28,123 nucleotides of DNA, taken from positions 1 through 28,123 of the forward strand of contig DASVDW010000161.1 of the NCBI GenBank assembly GCA_036380925.1. The letters are read 5' to 3'. Within the stretch, counting starts at the first letter, position 1. Each line of letters starts with the position of its first letter. The translations under genes and the position numbers were made by a program. Below, piece after piece: positions 20,592-28,123 of the stretch. The stretch comes from JAICLV01 sp036380925 (lineage in GTDB: Bacteria > Actinomycetota > Actinomycetes > Acidothermales > Acidothermaceae). Below the pieces are notes generated by a model. The model ran no database searches and had not been told where the DNA came from. It was given only the letters and a program-made list of their open reading frames with translations.

Positions 20592-22040
20592 GCCGTGCAG
20601 GGTAGCCGATGTCCGGTCCGCTCCGGTTGGCGCTGCGCGCCCGCCCCCGGCAACCACCGCGGCCGCGACCAGCGCCAACCCGGCCAGACAGCTCGTGGTC
20701 GCTCGGTAACCGGCGGCGCCGCCGCCGCCGATCGCGTAGGCCAGCGCGCCGATCGCGACGCCGAGCGCGGTGCCGAAGGCGCGGGTCATGTTCAAGACAC
20801 CGCCGGCCACGCTGGCTCGCGCGGCTGGCGCGCTGGTCATGATGGCCGCGTTGTTCGCGGGCGTGAAGAACCCGGAGCCGGCGCCGACGAGGGCGAGCGC
20901 AGCGGCGACCACGCCGACGTCGTCCGGGACGACGGCGACGGCGGTGAAACCGCCGGCGGCGAGCAGCATGCCGATCGTCGTGGGCAACCGGGCGCCTTTC
21001 GCGTCGGCGAGCCTGCCCGCGAATGGCGTCGACAGCGCGATGCACGCGGGCAGGACGGTGAGCAGCAGCCCGGTCGCGTCAGGGCGCCAGCCGAACGTGC
21101 GCTCCATTTCGAAGGGCGTGATGAACAACATTCCGAACAAGATCAGGTAAGACAGCAGCCCGGCCAGGATCGCCCGGCTGAAGTCGGCGCGCGCGAACAG
21201 GTCGACCGGGAGCAGCGGCTCGGCGCCGCGGCGCAGCAGCGCCTTGGTGTGACCGCGCAGCGCGAGGGCGGCCACCACGGTGATGGCCAGCGGCGCCAGC
21301 ACGAGGGCACGGGTCAGCGAACCGTGCGTGGCGCTGGTCAGGGTGAGCAGTGCCGCGACGACCAGCGGGACGAACAAGATGAGCCCGCGGTAGTCCATCC
21401 GCTCGATGCGGCGAAGCTGCTGGCTGCGCGGCAGGAACAGCAGCCCCGCGACGACGCCGATCACGCCGACCGGCGCGTTCACCAAGAACACCAGCCGCCA
21501 GCCGCCGAGGTGGACGAGCGCGCCTCCGACGGAGGGGCCGAGCGCCAGGCCGAGCGCCTGGGCGACAGCCTGGACCCCGATGCCGCGGCCGACCTGGCCG
21601 GGCGGCATGGACAGCCGGATCAGCGCGACGCTGTTCGCCTGCAGCATCGCGGCGCCGATCGCCTGCACCACCCGCAGCGCGTCGAGCGCGCCGATCGACG
21701 GTGCCAACGCGCAGCCGACGGAGGCCAGCGTGAACACCGCGAACCCGTAGACGTAGAGCATCTTTCGGCCGGCCGCGTCGGCGAGCCGGCCGATCGGCAC
21801 GACCGCCGCGACCAACGTCAGCAGGTACGACAAAGCGACCCACGACGCGGCGGCCAGGCTGACGTTGAAGTGCTCCTGCAGCGCCGGGGTCGCGAGGGTG
21901 ACGATGCTCGCGTCGAGTTGGCCCATGAACGCGCCGACGCAAACTGAGGCGACGACCAGCCAGTGCGCGTTGCGCAGGGCGCGCACCCGTTCGGGGCGGG
22001 GCGGCTCGACCAAAAACCGCTGCCACCCAGCGGTCGTCAT
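20577..22040 (-). CDS. DHA2-type MFS transporter, stop codon inside tRNA-Ser
   Basis: A 487-residue major facilitator with about 14 membrane segments. The entry motif is GAFMGQLDASIVTLATPAL (Asp43) and motif A is GRLADAAGRKM (84-94). FITPFEMERTFGW and GAGSGFFTPANNAAIM in the C-terminal half are typical of drug/proton antiporters. The start ATG at 22040 lacks a strong ribosome binding site. The last codons (HGGGFA-stop) use the first 15 bases of the same-strand tRNA-Ser gene, so an uninterrupted reading frame needs the tRNA sequence for its stop. It is divergent from a LysR regulator, which probably controls it. The substrate is unknown. Confidence 0.9.
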   Translation of the reverse strand: MTTAGWQRFLVEPPRPERVRALRNAHWLVVASVCVGAFMGQLDASIVTLATPALQEHFNVSLAAASWVALSYLLTLVAAVVPIGRLADAAGRKMLYVYGFAVFTLASVGCALAPSIGALDALRVVQAIGAAMLQANSVALIRLSMPPGQVGRGIGVQAVAQALGLALGPSVGGALVHLGGWRLVFLVNAPVGVIGVVAGLLFLPRSQQLRRIERMDYRGLILFVPLVVAALLTLTSATHGSLTRALVLAPLAITVVAALALRGHTKALLRRGAEPLLPVDLFARADFSRAILAGLLSYLILFGMLFITPFEMERTFGWRPDATGLLLTVLPACIALSTPFAGRLADAKGARLPTTIGMLLAAGGFTAVAVVPDDVGVVAAALALVGAGSGFFTPANNAAIMTSAPAARASVAGGVLNMTRAFGTALGVAIGALAYAIGGGGAAGYRATTSCLAGLALVAAAVVAGGGRAAPTGADRTSATLHGGGFA

Positions 22041-22127
22041 GCGGGTCGCCCGGCGGTCACGAGCCCAGCGTTCCGCGTATCAATCTGATAGGTCAAATAG
22101 CGAGATGGACCTTTGGAGATAGGCGGT

Positions 22128-22133
22128 TACTAT
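22128..22133 (+). promoter_or_regulatory. Candidate -10 element for a leaderless lysR transcript
   Basis: TACTAT ends 6 bases before the GTG at 22140, which is the start indicated by LysR homology. Transcription starting at about 22140 would make the mRNA leaderless, consistent with no ribosome binding site near that GTG. No convincing -35 element is visible. Confidence 0.4.
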
Positions 22134-22139
22134 GACGAC

Positions 22140-23015
22140 GTGGACCGCCGCCAACTCCGCTGCTTCGTCGCCGTGGTCGATCACGGCGGCTTTTCGCGAG
22201 CGGCCGACGAACTGGGCGTCGCGCAGCCCAGCCTGTCGCAATCGATCGCCGCGCTGGAGAAGAAGATCGGTGTCGAGCTCTTTCACCGGCTGGGCCGAGG
22301 CGTGCGCCTCACCGCCGCCGGTGAGGCGCTGCTCGAGCCGGCGCGGCAGATCTTGCGCGACTTCACGGTCGCCGAGGATTCGGTGGCGCGCGTCGGTGCG
22401 CTTGCGGGCGGCACGCTCGACGTCGCGGCCATCCCGACCCTGGTGCAACCGCTCGCCGAACTCGTCGGCGTGTTTCGCCGGGATCACCCCGAGGTGGTGG
22501 TGCGGGCGCCTGAGGTGTCGGCGGTCGACGGCGTGGAGTCGGCCGTGGCCGCGGGCGTGTGCGAGCTCGGGCTCACCGAACTGCCTTGCTCCGCCGAGGA
22601 TTTGCGGTCGATCGAGTTGGGCCGCCAGCCGTTTCAGCTGGTGCTGCCGCCGTCGTCCGAGGTCGTCGATCCGTTCCCGCTGCGGCGCTTCGACCGGCTG
22701 CGGTTTGTCGCGACCCCGACGGGCACGTCGTCGCGAAGCCGGCTCGACGAGGCGCTGGCCCACTCCCGGGCCGGTGCCGCCGACGTCTGCGTCGAGACCG
22801 GCCATCGCGACGCGCTGATCGCGCTGGTGCTGGCCGGCGCGGGCGCGGCGTTCTTGCCCGAGCCGATGGCCGCCGACGCGCGAAAGCTCGGCGCCGCCGT
22901 CGCTTCGACCACGCCGGTGATCAGTCGCCGCTACGGGATCGTGCATCGTCCGGCGCCGCTGTCACCGGCGGCGCAAGCCTTTGTCGGCCTCGCGCGAGAA
23001 GGCGCCACCCCGTAG
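22140..23015 (+). CDS. LysR-family transcriptional regulator
   Basis: A 291-residue LTTR. From the GTG at 22140 it begins MDRRQLRCFVAVVDHGGFSRAADELGVAQPSLSQSIAALEKKIGVELFHR, the classical winged helix-turn-helix. The effector-binding domain follows (about residues 90-290; GTLDVAAIPTLVQPLAELVGVFRRDHPEVVV and later GHRDALIALVLAGAGAAFLPE). A TTG at 22113 in the same frame would add nine residues not seen in the family. The gene is divergent from the DHA2 transporter at 22040 with a 99-base gap, so it most likely activates or represses that transporter. The effector is unknown. Confidence 0.9.
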   Translation: MDRRQLRCFVAVVDHGGFSRAADELGVAQPSLSQSIAALEKKIGVELFHRLGRGVRLTAAGEALLEPARQILRDFTVAEDSVARVGALAGGTLDVAAIPTLVQPLAELVGVFRRDHPEVVVRAPEVSAVDGVESAVAAGVCELGLTELPCSAEDLRSIELGRQPFQLVLPPSSEVVDPFPLRRFDRLRFVATPTGTSSRSRLDEALAHSRAGAADVCVETGHRDALIALVLAGAGAAFLPEPMAADARKLGAAVASTTPVISRRYGIVHRPAPLSPAAQAFVGLAREGATP

Positions 23016-23033
23016 CCGATCTCCCTGGGCCCT

Positions 23034-23081
23034 GAAACTCGTGCTTCAGCCCTGCCCGGCCGAGGTCCAGGCGCGAGTTTC
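23034..23081. repeat. Intergenic hairpin and dispersed repeat, copy 2
   Basis: GAAACTCGTGC (23034-23044) pairs with GCGCGAGTTTC (23071-23081), 11 bp with one wobble. The right half, 23062-23081, matches 14319-14338 at 18 of 20 positions. It follows the lysR stop closely and may serve as its terminator. Confidence 0.55.
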
Positions 23082-23158
23082 GAGGTCGATGGCTTGGTAG
23101 GAGGATCGACCGGCGCCGCGGTCCACAGCGGGCGGCTCGCGTTGGCGTCGTCCGCCAG

Positions 23159-23164
23159 TAGACT
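23159..23164 (+). promoter_or_regulatory. -10 element of the SRP RNA promoter
   Basis: TAGACT ends 8 bases before the first base of the terminal stem of the SRP RNA (23173), the right distance for a start there. The -35 region is not a clear consensus. Confidence 0.45.
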
Positions 23165-23172
23165 CGCGCACA

Positions 23173-23260
23173 GACCCCTCGCGCGGCGTCCATCCCACGA
23201 ACCCCCCCAGGGCCGGAAGGCAGCAAGGGTAAGCGGGCCCTGACGGGTGCGCGGGGGGTC
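23173..23260 (+). ncRNA. ffs: Signal recognition particle RNA (small, 4.5S type)
   Basis: The conserved SRP domain IV core is unmistakable: GGGCCGGAAGGCAGCAAGGG with the GGAAG apical loop and the asymmetric AGCAAGG/GTAAG internal loop. The ends form a 12-bp terminal stem, GACCCCTCGCGC (23173-23184) with GCGCGGGGGGTC (23249-23260). CTTTTCG follows as a likely transcription stop. It lies just upstream of dnaX, as in many actinomycetes. Confidence 0.95.
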
Positions 23261-23286
23261 CTTTTCGATCGGAGGACCCGAAGCTC

Positions 23287-25200
23287 GTGAGTCTGGCGCT
23301 GTACCGCAAGTACCGGCCGAGCACGTTCGCCGAGGTGATCGGCCAGGAGCACGTCACCGAGCCGTTGCAGCAGGCGCTGCGCAACAACCGGGTGCATCAC
23401 GCGTACTTGTTCTCCGGGCCGCGCGGCTGCGGCAAAACGTCGTCCGCCCGAATCTTGGCCCGCTCGCTGAACTGCGAGCAGGGCCCCACGCCGGAGCCGT
23501 GCGGGAAGTGCCAGTCGTGCCTCGACCTCGCGCCGTCCGGGCCCGGCAGCATCGACGTGATCGAGATCGACGCGGCGTCCCACGGGCTGGTCGACGACGC
23601 GCGTGACCTGCGCGAACGATCGATGTACGCGCCGGTCAGCTCGCGCTTCAAGATCTACATCATCGACGAAGCGCACATGGTGACGACGGCCGCGTTCAAC
23701 GCGTTGCTGAAGCTGGTCGAAGAGCCGCCGCCGCACGTGAAGTTCATCTTCGCGACCACCGAGCCGGAAAAGGTCATCGGCACGATCCGGTCGCGCACGC
23801 ATCACTATCCGTTCCGGCTGGTGCCACCGGGCGCGCTGCGCGACAACCTGGCCCGCATCTGCGAGGCCGAAGGCGTGCCGATCGAGCCGGCCGCCCTCGG
23901 GCTGGTCGTGCGCGCTGGCGCCGGTTCGGTGCGTGACGCGCAATCGGTGCTCGACCAACTGGTCGCCGGCGCGGGCGAAGAAGGCGTCACCTACAAGGGC
24001 GCGGTCGCGCTGCTCGGCTACACCGACGCCAGCCTCATCGACGACGTCGTCGACGCGTTCGCGGCGCATGACGGCGGCGCGGTGTTCGAGATCGTCGACC
24101 GCGTCATCGAGGCGGGGCACGACCCACGCCGGTTCGCCGAGGACTTGCTCGGCCGGTTGCGCGACCTGATCGTGCTCGACGCGATCCCGGAGGCGGGCGA
24201 GAAGGGGCTGCTCGACGTCCCAGCCGACGTGTTGGAGCGGATGCGCCGGCAGGCCGGTCAGCTCGGCCGCGCTGAGCTGACCCGGGCCGCCGACCTGGTC
24301 AACGCCGGTTTGACCGAGATGCGCGGCGCGACGGCGCCTCGATTGTTGCTCGAGTTGATCTGCGCGCGGGTGTTGCTGCCGGGCGCGAGCGACGACCCGG
24401 CCAGCCTGTTGGCGCGCGTCGAGCGGTTGGAGCGGCGGCTGACGGCGAGCGGCGGTTCGACGCCAGCGGCGCCAGCGGCGCCAGCCTCAGCACAAGCCGC
24501 GCGCCCGCCGGCGGCAGCGGCGAAGCGGGCGGCCGCGACGACGTCGGTCTCCGAGCCGGCAAGCCCAGCGAAGCCCGAACCGCGCCAGGTGCCCGCGGCT
24601 GACTCCCCGGCCGCCGCAACGTCCGAGCCGACGCCGGAGCCGCCCGCGCAAGCTGCCGCGTCGCAACCTGCCGCGCCGCAACCTGCCGCGCCGCAACCTG
24701 TTGGCGCCGTCGACGCCGCCGGGCTTCGCCGGTTGTGGGACGACGTGCTCGAAGCCACCAAGAAGCGTCGCCGCACGACGTACGCGCTGCTGCTTTCCGG
24801 CCCCGCGCAGGTGGTCGACGTCAAAGGCAACGTGCTGGTTTTGGGCTTCGTGACCGGCCCGCTCGAGCGGCAGTTCAAGCTCGGCACCGCCAACGAAGAC
24901 GCCTTGCGGGAAGCGTTGAAAGAGGTGCTCGGCAGCGACTGGCGGATCGAGACCACCCTCGCCGGTGGCGGCGGCGCCCCGGCGGCGCCGTCGAGCCCGC
25001 CGCCAGCCGCACGTCCCACCGGCAGACCAGCCGCGCAAGCTTCGCAATCCCCTCCGGCCGCGGCGGCCCCCACGCCGTCCGACTTTCCCGACGAGCCCGA
25101 CTTCGACGACGACGACGCGGACGACGGCGCCTCCGGGCTCGCGCTGTTGCAACGCCACCTTGGCGCCACGGTCATCAACGAGGGGGAAGCCGACGGCTGA
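23287..25200 (+). CDS. dnaX: DNA polymerase III gamma/tau subunit
   Basis: A 637-residue clamp-loader ATPase. Features in order: MSLALYRKYRPSTFAEVIGQEHV; Walker A GPRGCGKT (44-51); zinc cysteines 63, 72, 75 and 78; Walker B IIDEAH (125-130); sensor 1 FATTEP; and the Arg-finger region RSRTHHYPF. Domain III runs to about residue 380. Then comes a Pro/Ala-rich linker (about 385-480) with a 15-base tandem repeat giving QPAAP units (24663-24707), a C-terminal tau-like domain (RLWDDVLEATKKRRRTTYALL...) and an acidic tail (FPDEPDFDDDDADD). It starts with GTG at 23287 after GGAGG (23271-23275). No slippery A-run for a programmed gamma frameshift is visible. The usual ybaB-recR neighbours do not follow. 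Confidence 0.96.
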   Translation: MSLALYRKYRPSTFAEVIGQEHVTEPLQQALRNNRVHHAYLFSGPRGCGKTSSARILARSLNCEQGPTPEPCGKCQSCLDLAPSGPGSIDVIEIDAASHGLVDDARDLRERSMYAPVSSRFKIYIIDEAHMVTTAAFNALLKLVEEPPPHVKFIFATTEPEKVIGTIRSRTHHYPFRLVPPGALRDNLARICEAEGVPIEPAALGLVVRAGAGSVRDAQSVLDQLVAGAGEEGVTYKGAVALLGYTDASLIDDVVDAFAAHDGGAVFEIVDRVIEAGHDPRRFAEDLLGRLRDLIVLDAIPEAGEKGLLDVPADVLERMRRQAGQLGRAELTRAADLVNAGLTEMRGATAPRLLLELICARVLLPGASDDPASLLARVERLERRLTASGGSTPAAPAAPASAQAARPPAAAAKRAAATTSVSEPASPAKPEPRQVPAADSPAAATSEPTPEPPAQAAASQPAAPQPAAPQPVGAVDAAGLRRLWDDVLEATKKRRRTTYALLLSGPAQVVDVKGNVLVLGFVTGPLERQFKLGTANEDALREALKEVLGSDWRIETTLAGGGGAPAAPSSPPPAARPTGRPAAQASQSPPAAAAPTPSDFPDEPDFDDDDADDGASGLALLQRHLGATVINEGEADG

Positions 25201-25244
25201 CTCCCGTCGGTGCTCGCGTCGATCGTGCGGTTGTGACAGCGTGT

Positions 25245-25260
25245 CGGGACGTGAGTCCCG
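25245..25260 (+). terminator. Short hairpin after dnaX
   Basis: CGGGAC and GTCCCG form a 6-bp stem with a GTGA tetraloop, followed by TTAT, 45 bases after the dnaX stop. It is a weak candidate terminator. Confidence 0.3.
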
Positions 25261-25285
25261 TTATCCGCGGTCTCCGCCGCTCCGG

Positions 25286-25319
25286 TCCTCGCCCCGCTGC
25301 GATCCTCGCTCCGCTGCGA
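25286..25319. repeat. 17-base tandem repeat in the dnaX/regulator gap
   Basis: TCCTCGCyCCGCTGCGA occurs twice in direct succession (25286-25302 and 25303-25319) with one difference, and a third partial copy, TCCTCGCT, starts at 25320, immediately before the ribosome binding site of the next gene. Confidence 0.6.
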
Positions 25320-25339
25320 TCCTCGCTTTGGAGCCCGCG

Positions 25340-28123
25340 TGAGCGCTAGCGTCGTCAGCCCGGTCTTCGTCGGGCGAGCCAGCGAGCTGGCCGCGCTCGA
25401 GGCGGCGCTCACCGCCGCGGCCGACGGCCAGCCCGGCGTCGCGCTTGTCGGCGGCGAAGCCGGCGTCGGGAAGACCCGCCTCCTCGACGAGTTCACCACG
25501 CGCGCCACCGACGCGGGTTTCGTCGTCCTGGTCGGGCATTGCATCGAACTCGGCGCCGACGGACTGCCGCTCGCGCCGCTCGTCGACGCGTTGCGGGCGT
25601 TGGCCCGCGGTCGCTCGACCGAAGAGCTCGCCGACTTGTTCGGGCCGACCAGGCGGGGGTTAGCCCGGCTGTTGCCCGAACTCGATCCGGACGCCGGCGC
25701 GCAGCGGGCAGATCGCGACGGTGGCCAAACCGCTCAGCTGCTGGAGTTGGTGCTGGGCCTGGTGACCCGGCTGAGCGCCGAGCGACCGTTGCTGCTGGCC
25801 ATCGAAGACCTGCACTGGGCTGACCAATCGACTCTGGAACTGGTTGCCTTCTTGGTGCGCTCGATGCGCGGGATTCCGGTGCTGCTGGTCGCGACGTACC
25901 GCTCTGACGAGCTGCATCGACGCCACCCGCTGCGGCCGCTGCTGACCGGTTGGGAGCGGGTGCGTTCGGTGCGGCGCGTAGAGCTGCCCCGCTTCGACCG
26001 CGCCGAGGTCGGCGCGCAGCTCGACGCAATACTTTCGCGGACGACGAAACCCGAGCTGGTCGACGTCATCTTCGACCGTTCCGGCGGAAACGCCTTCCTG
26101 GTCGAGGAATTGGCCGGCACTGTGCAAAGCGGCGGTGACCCGACCGACCTGCCCCCGTCGTTGCGCGACGTTTTGCTCAGCCGACTCGACTCGTTGAGCG
26201 ATCCGGCGCGGCGGCTGGTGCGCACCGCCGCGGTCAGCGGTCGCAGTGTGTCTGAACAACTGCTCGCCACAGTCGCCAAAGTCGAAGGCCCGGCGTTGTT
26301 TGACGCGCTGCGCGAGGCGGTCGAAAGCCACCTGCTGGTCGTCGATGAGACCGGGCGGGGCTACGCGTTTCGGCACGCGCTCGCGCGCGACGCCGTGTAC
26401 GAGGACATGCTCCCTGGCGAGCGCGTGCAGCTGCATATGGCCTATGGGGAGGCGCTTTCCGCCGCCCCGCAGCTGGTTGACGACGCCGCCGCGCTGCCTG
26501 CGATTCTCGCCTTCCACTGGTACGCGGCGCTCGACCTGCCGCGCGCCCTAGGCGCTTCGGTCGACGCGGCTCGGCTGGCGATGAGCAGGTACGCGCCGGT
26601 TGAGGCGCAGCGGCACCTCGAGCGGGCGCTGGAGATCTGGCCTCGGGTGCCGGACGCGCCGCAGCGCACCGGACTCGACCTCGTCGAGTTGACCCGGCTC
26701 GCCGGAACCGCCGCGTACGACGCGGGCTCGGTCGACCGCGCGGTCTCGCTGTTCGACCAGGCGCTGTCGGAGCTTCCGCCGGACTTCGATCCGGTGCGCC
26801 GCGCGCTCATCTTGGTGCGCAAGGCGCGGGCCATCGCCGACGCCGGCGGCGAGCGAGAGAGCGAGGCGCCGCTGCGCCAAGCCCTCGCGCTGCTGCCCGA
26901 GGGCGAGACGTCACAAGCGCACGCGGTGGTGCTGATCTCGCTCGGTCGTTATCAGATGCGAATCGGCGCGATGCAAGCGGCGCTGCAAACTTCGCAACAG
27001 GCGTTGGACGCCGCACGGGCCGTCGGCGCCACTCGCGAGGCCGCCGACGCCCTCGCCACCCTCGGCATCGCGCAGGCCTATCTCGGCGATGCGGACGACG
27101 GGGTGCGGCGGCTTCGCGAGGGCGTCGAGCTCGCCATGGAGCACGACATTTTCGTGGCGTTGCGCGGGTTGGTGAACCTCTCCGACGTCCTCGAGATGCT
27201 CGGCCGGCACGCCGAAGCGGCCGCCGCCGCACGTCAGGGGTTGGATCTCGCCGCCGACCTCGGCATGAGCCGGTCACTTGGCGCCTACCTGGTCAGCAAC
27301 ATGGTGGAGCCTCTGGTGCGGCTGGGCCGCTGGGAAGAGGTGCCCCAGCTGATCGCCGGTGCGTTGGCCGGCGACCCCGAGGGCGTTTTCGCGGCCACGT
27401 TGTACGTGACCCGTGCCGAGTTGCGCCTGATGAAGGGCCGCTACGACGACGCGCTCGCCGACGCCCGCGACGTGCGTCGGCTGGTCGGCGGCAGCAAGGA
27501 CACCCAGTTCACCCAGTCGTTGGCCTATGTCGAGGCCGCGCTCGAGCACAGCCGCGGCGAGCACGAGCGGGCGCGCGACATCCTGGCCGAGGCGCTGCGC
27601 AACACCTCGGTCGACGGCTTCACCCCGCGCTACACCTGGCCGCTGCTGTGGCTCGGCATGCGGGTCGAGGCCGACCTCGCGGTGCGGGCGCGCGACCGGC
27701 GGGCGCCCGAGCCGGTCGCCTCCGCCGACCGGCGACTGTTCTTGGAGCTCGCCGACAAGCTCACCTTTGTCGCGATCCCGGAGCTGGCTCGTCGACAGCT
27801 GTTCCTCGCCGAGCAGGCGCGATTGCACGGGGCGGGCGAGGTGGAGGCGTGGCGGGTCGGTGTCGCGGCTTGCCGCGACGCCGACGAGCCGCCCCTGGTC
27901 AGCTACGCGCTGTTCCGGTTGGCCGAGGCGGCCTGTGCGGACGGCGACCGCGACGCCGCGGCAGCGGCAGCGCGGGAGTCGGCCGGGATCGCCGTTCGTC
28001 TTGGCGCCGAGCCGGTGCTGGCCGAGGTTCGCGCGCTCGCCCGCAGGGCGCGGCTGCCCATCGACGACGAGCCGGCGCCTCCGCAGCCGGCCGAAGAACC
28101 GGCGGACCAGCTCGCCGGTTTCG
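25340..28123 (+). CDS. Large AAA-ATPase/TPR regulator (LuxR LAL-like), 3' end outside the window
   Basis: At least 928 residues are visible and the frame is open to the window edge. Starting with GTG at 25340 (GGAG 5 bases upstream), the N-terminus is a STAND-type nucleotide-binding domain: VFVGRASELAALE, Walker A GGEAGVGKT (38-46), Walker B LLLAIEDLHWAD (151-162) and a GNAFLVEEL sensor region around residue 255. The following about 550 residues are helical TPR-like repeats (for example YDAGSVDRAVSLFDQAL and LGRYQMRIGAMQAALQTSQQAL). A Pro/Glu-rich linker is reached at the edge (PAPPQPAEEPADQ), exactly where a C-terminal LuxR helix-turn-helix would begin in LAL regulators. That HTH is not in view, so the regulator call is inference from architecture. 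Confidence 0.82.

Noticed and set aside
19368..21947. Two very long plus-strand open frames (19368-20525 and 20538-21947) opposite the mannosyltransferase and transporter
   Set aside because: Their products are Gly/Arg/Glu/Gln-rich without domains. They are antisense shadows of well-recognised membrane proteins in GC-rich DNA.
23287..25200. Programmed frameshift in dnaX producing a short gamma subunit
   Set aside because: No A-rich slippery heptamer such as A-AAA-AAG is present in the gene, so there is no sign of it.
22921..25544. Long minus-strand frames opposite lysR, the SRP RNA and dnaX
   Set aside because: They cross the SRP RNA and dnaX, have no recognisable domains, and mirror the coding bias of the genes on the other strand.
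1..28123. CRISPR arrays, insertion sequences or prophage
   Set aside because: No regularly spaced direct repeats, transposase, integrase or phage structural motifs were seen.

Overview
The window is chromosomal DNA of a high-GC actinomycete. The evidence is the strongly GC-biased third codon positions, many ATGA/GTGA gene overlaps, three ECF sigma factors, an MptB-like polyprenol-phosphomannose mannosyltransferase, an actinobacterial PrmC-related methyltransferase, and a tRNA-Ser / SRP RNA / dnaX neighbourhood. I cannot name the genus from sequence alone. About 30 genes are supported, including partial genes at both ends; no insertion sequence, prophage or CRISPR array was seen.

Layout. 1-601 (-): start of a DUF2079 membrane protein. 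870-1265 (+): secreted I36-like inhibitor with an apparent ATT start behind a 5' hairpin. 1376-3672 (-): operon of ECF sigma factor, membrane-anchored putative anti-sigma factor and lipoprotein. 3927-4505 (-): two small membrane proteins. 4510-5456: a frameshifted antitoxin-like remnant and gene-poor DNA. 5457-6669 (-): second ECF sigma with its membrane partner. 7107-8306 (+): Fic-domain protein behind a duplicated operator-like module, followed by a PrmC-like methyltransferase. 9094-11238: divergent TetR repressor and DHA2 exporter sharing perfect palindromes.

11410-13644 (+) is the most interesting block: a tightly overlapped operon ogt - ECF sigma - second O6-alkylguanine methyltransferase - alkB. 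It looks like a self-contained alkylation-damage response with its own sigma factor. It is followed by a hypothetical gene and a convergent rsgA. 15615-17704 (-): molybdopterin sulfite-oxidase-like enzyme, its cytochrome b and a DUF2071 protein. 17857-20477 (-): cold-shock protein, LysE exporter and mannosyltransferase.

20507-28123 is partly core: tRNA-Ser(GGA), whose 5' end overlaps the 3' end of a DHA2 transporter gene, a divergent LysR regulator, SRP RNA, dnaX, and a large AAA/TPR regulator running off the end. The gene sets suggest a regulation-rich region in which each accessory function (envelope stress, drug export, DNA alkylation, redox) travels with its own regulator.
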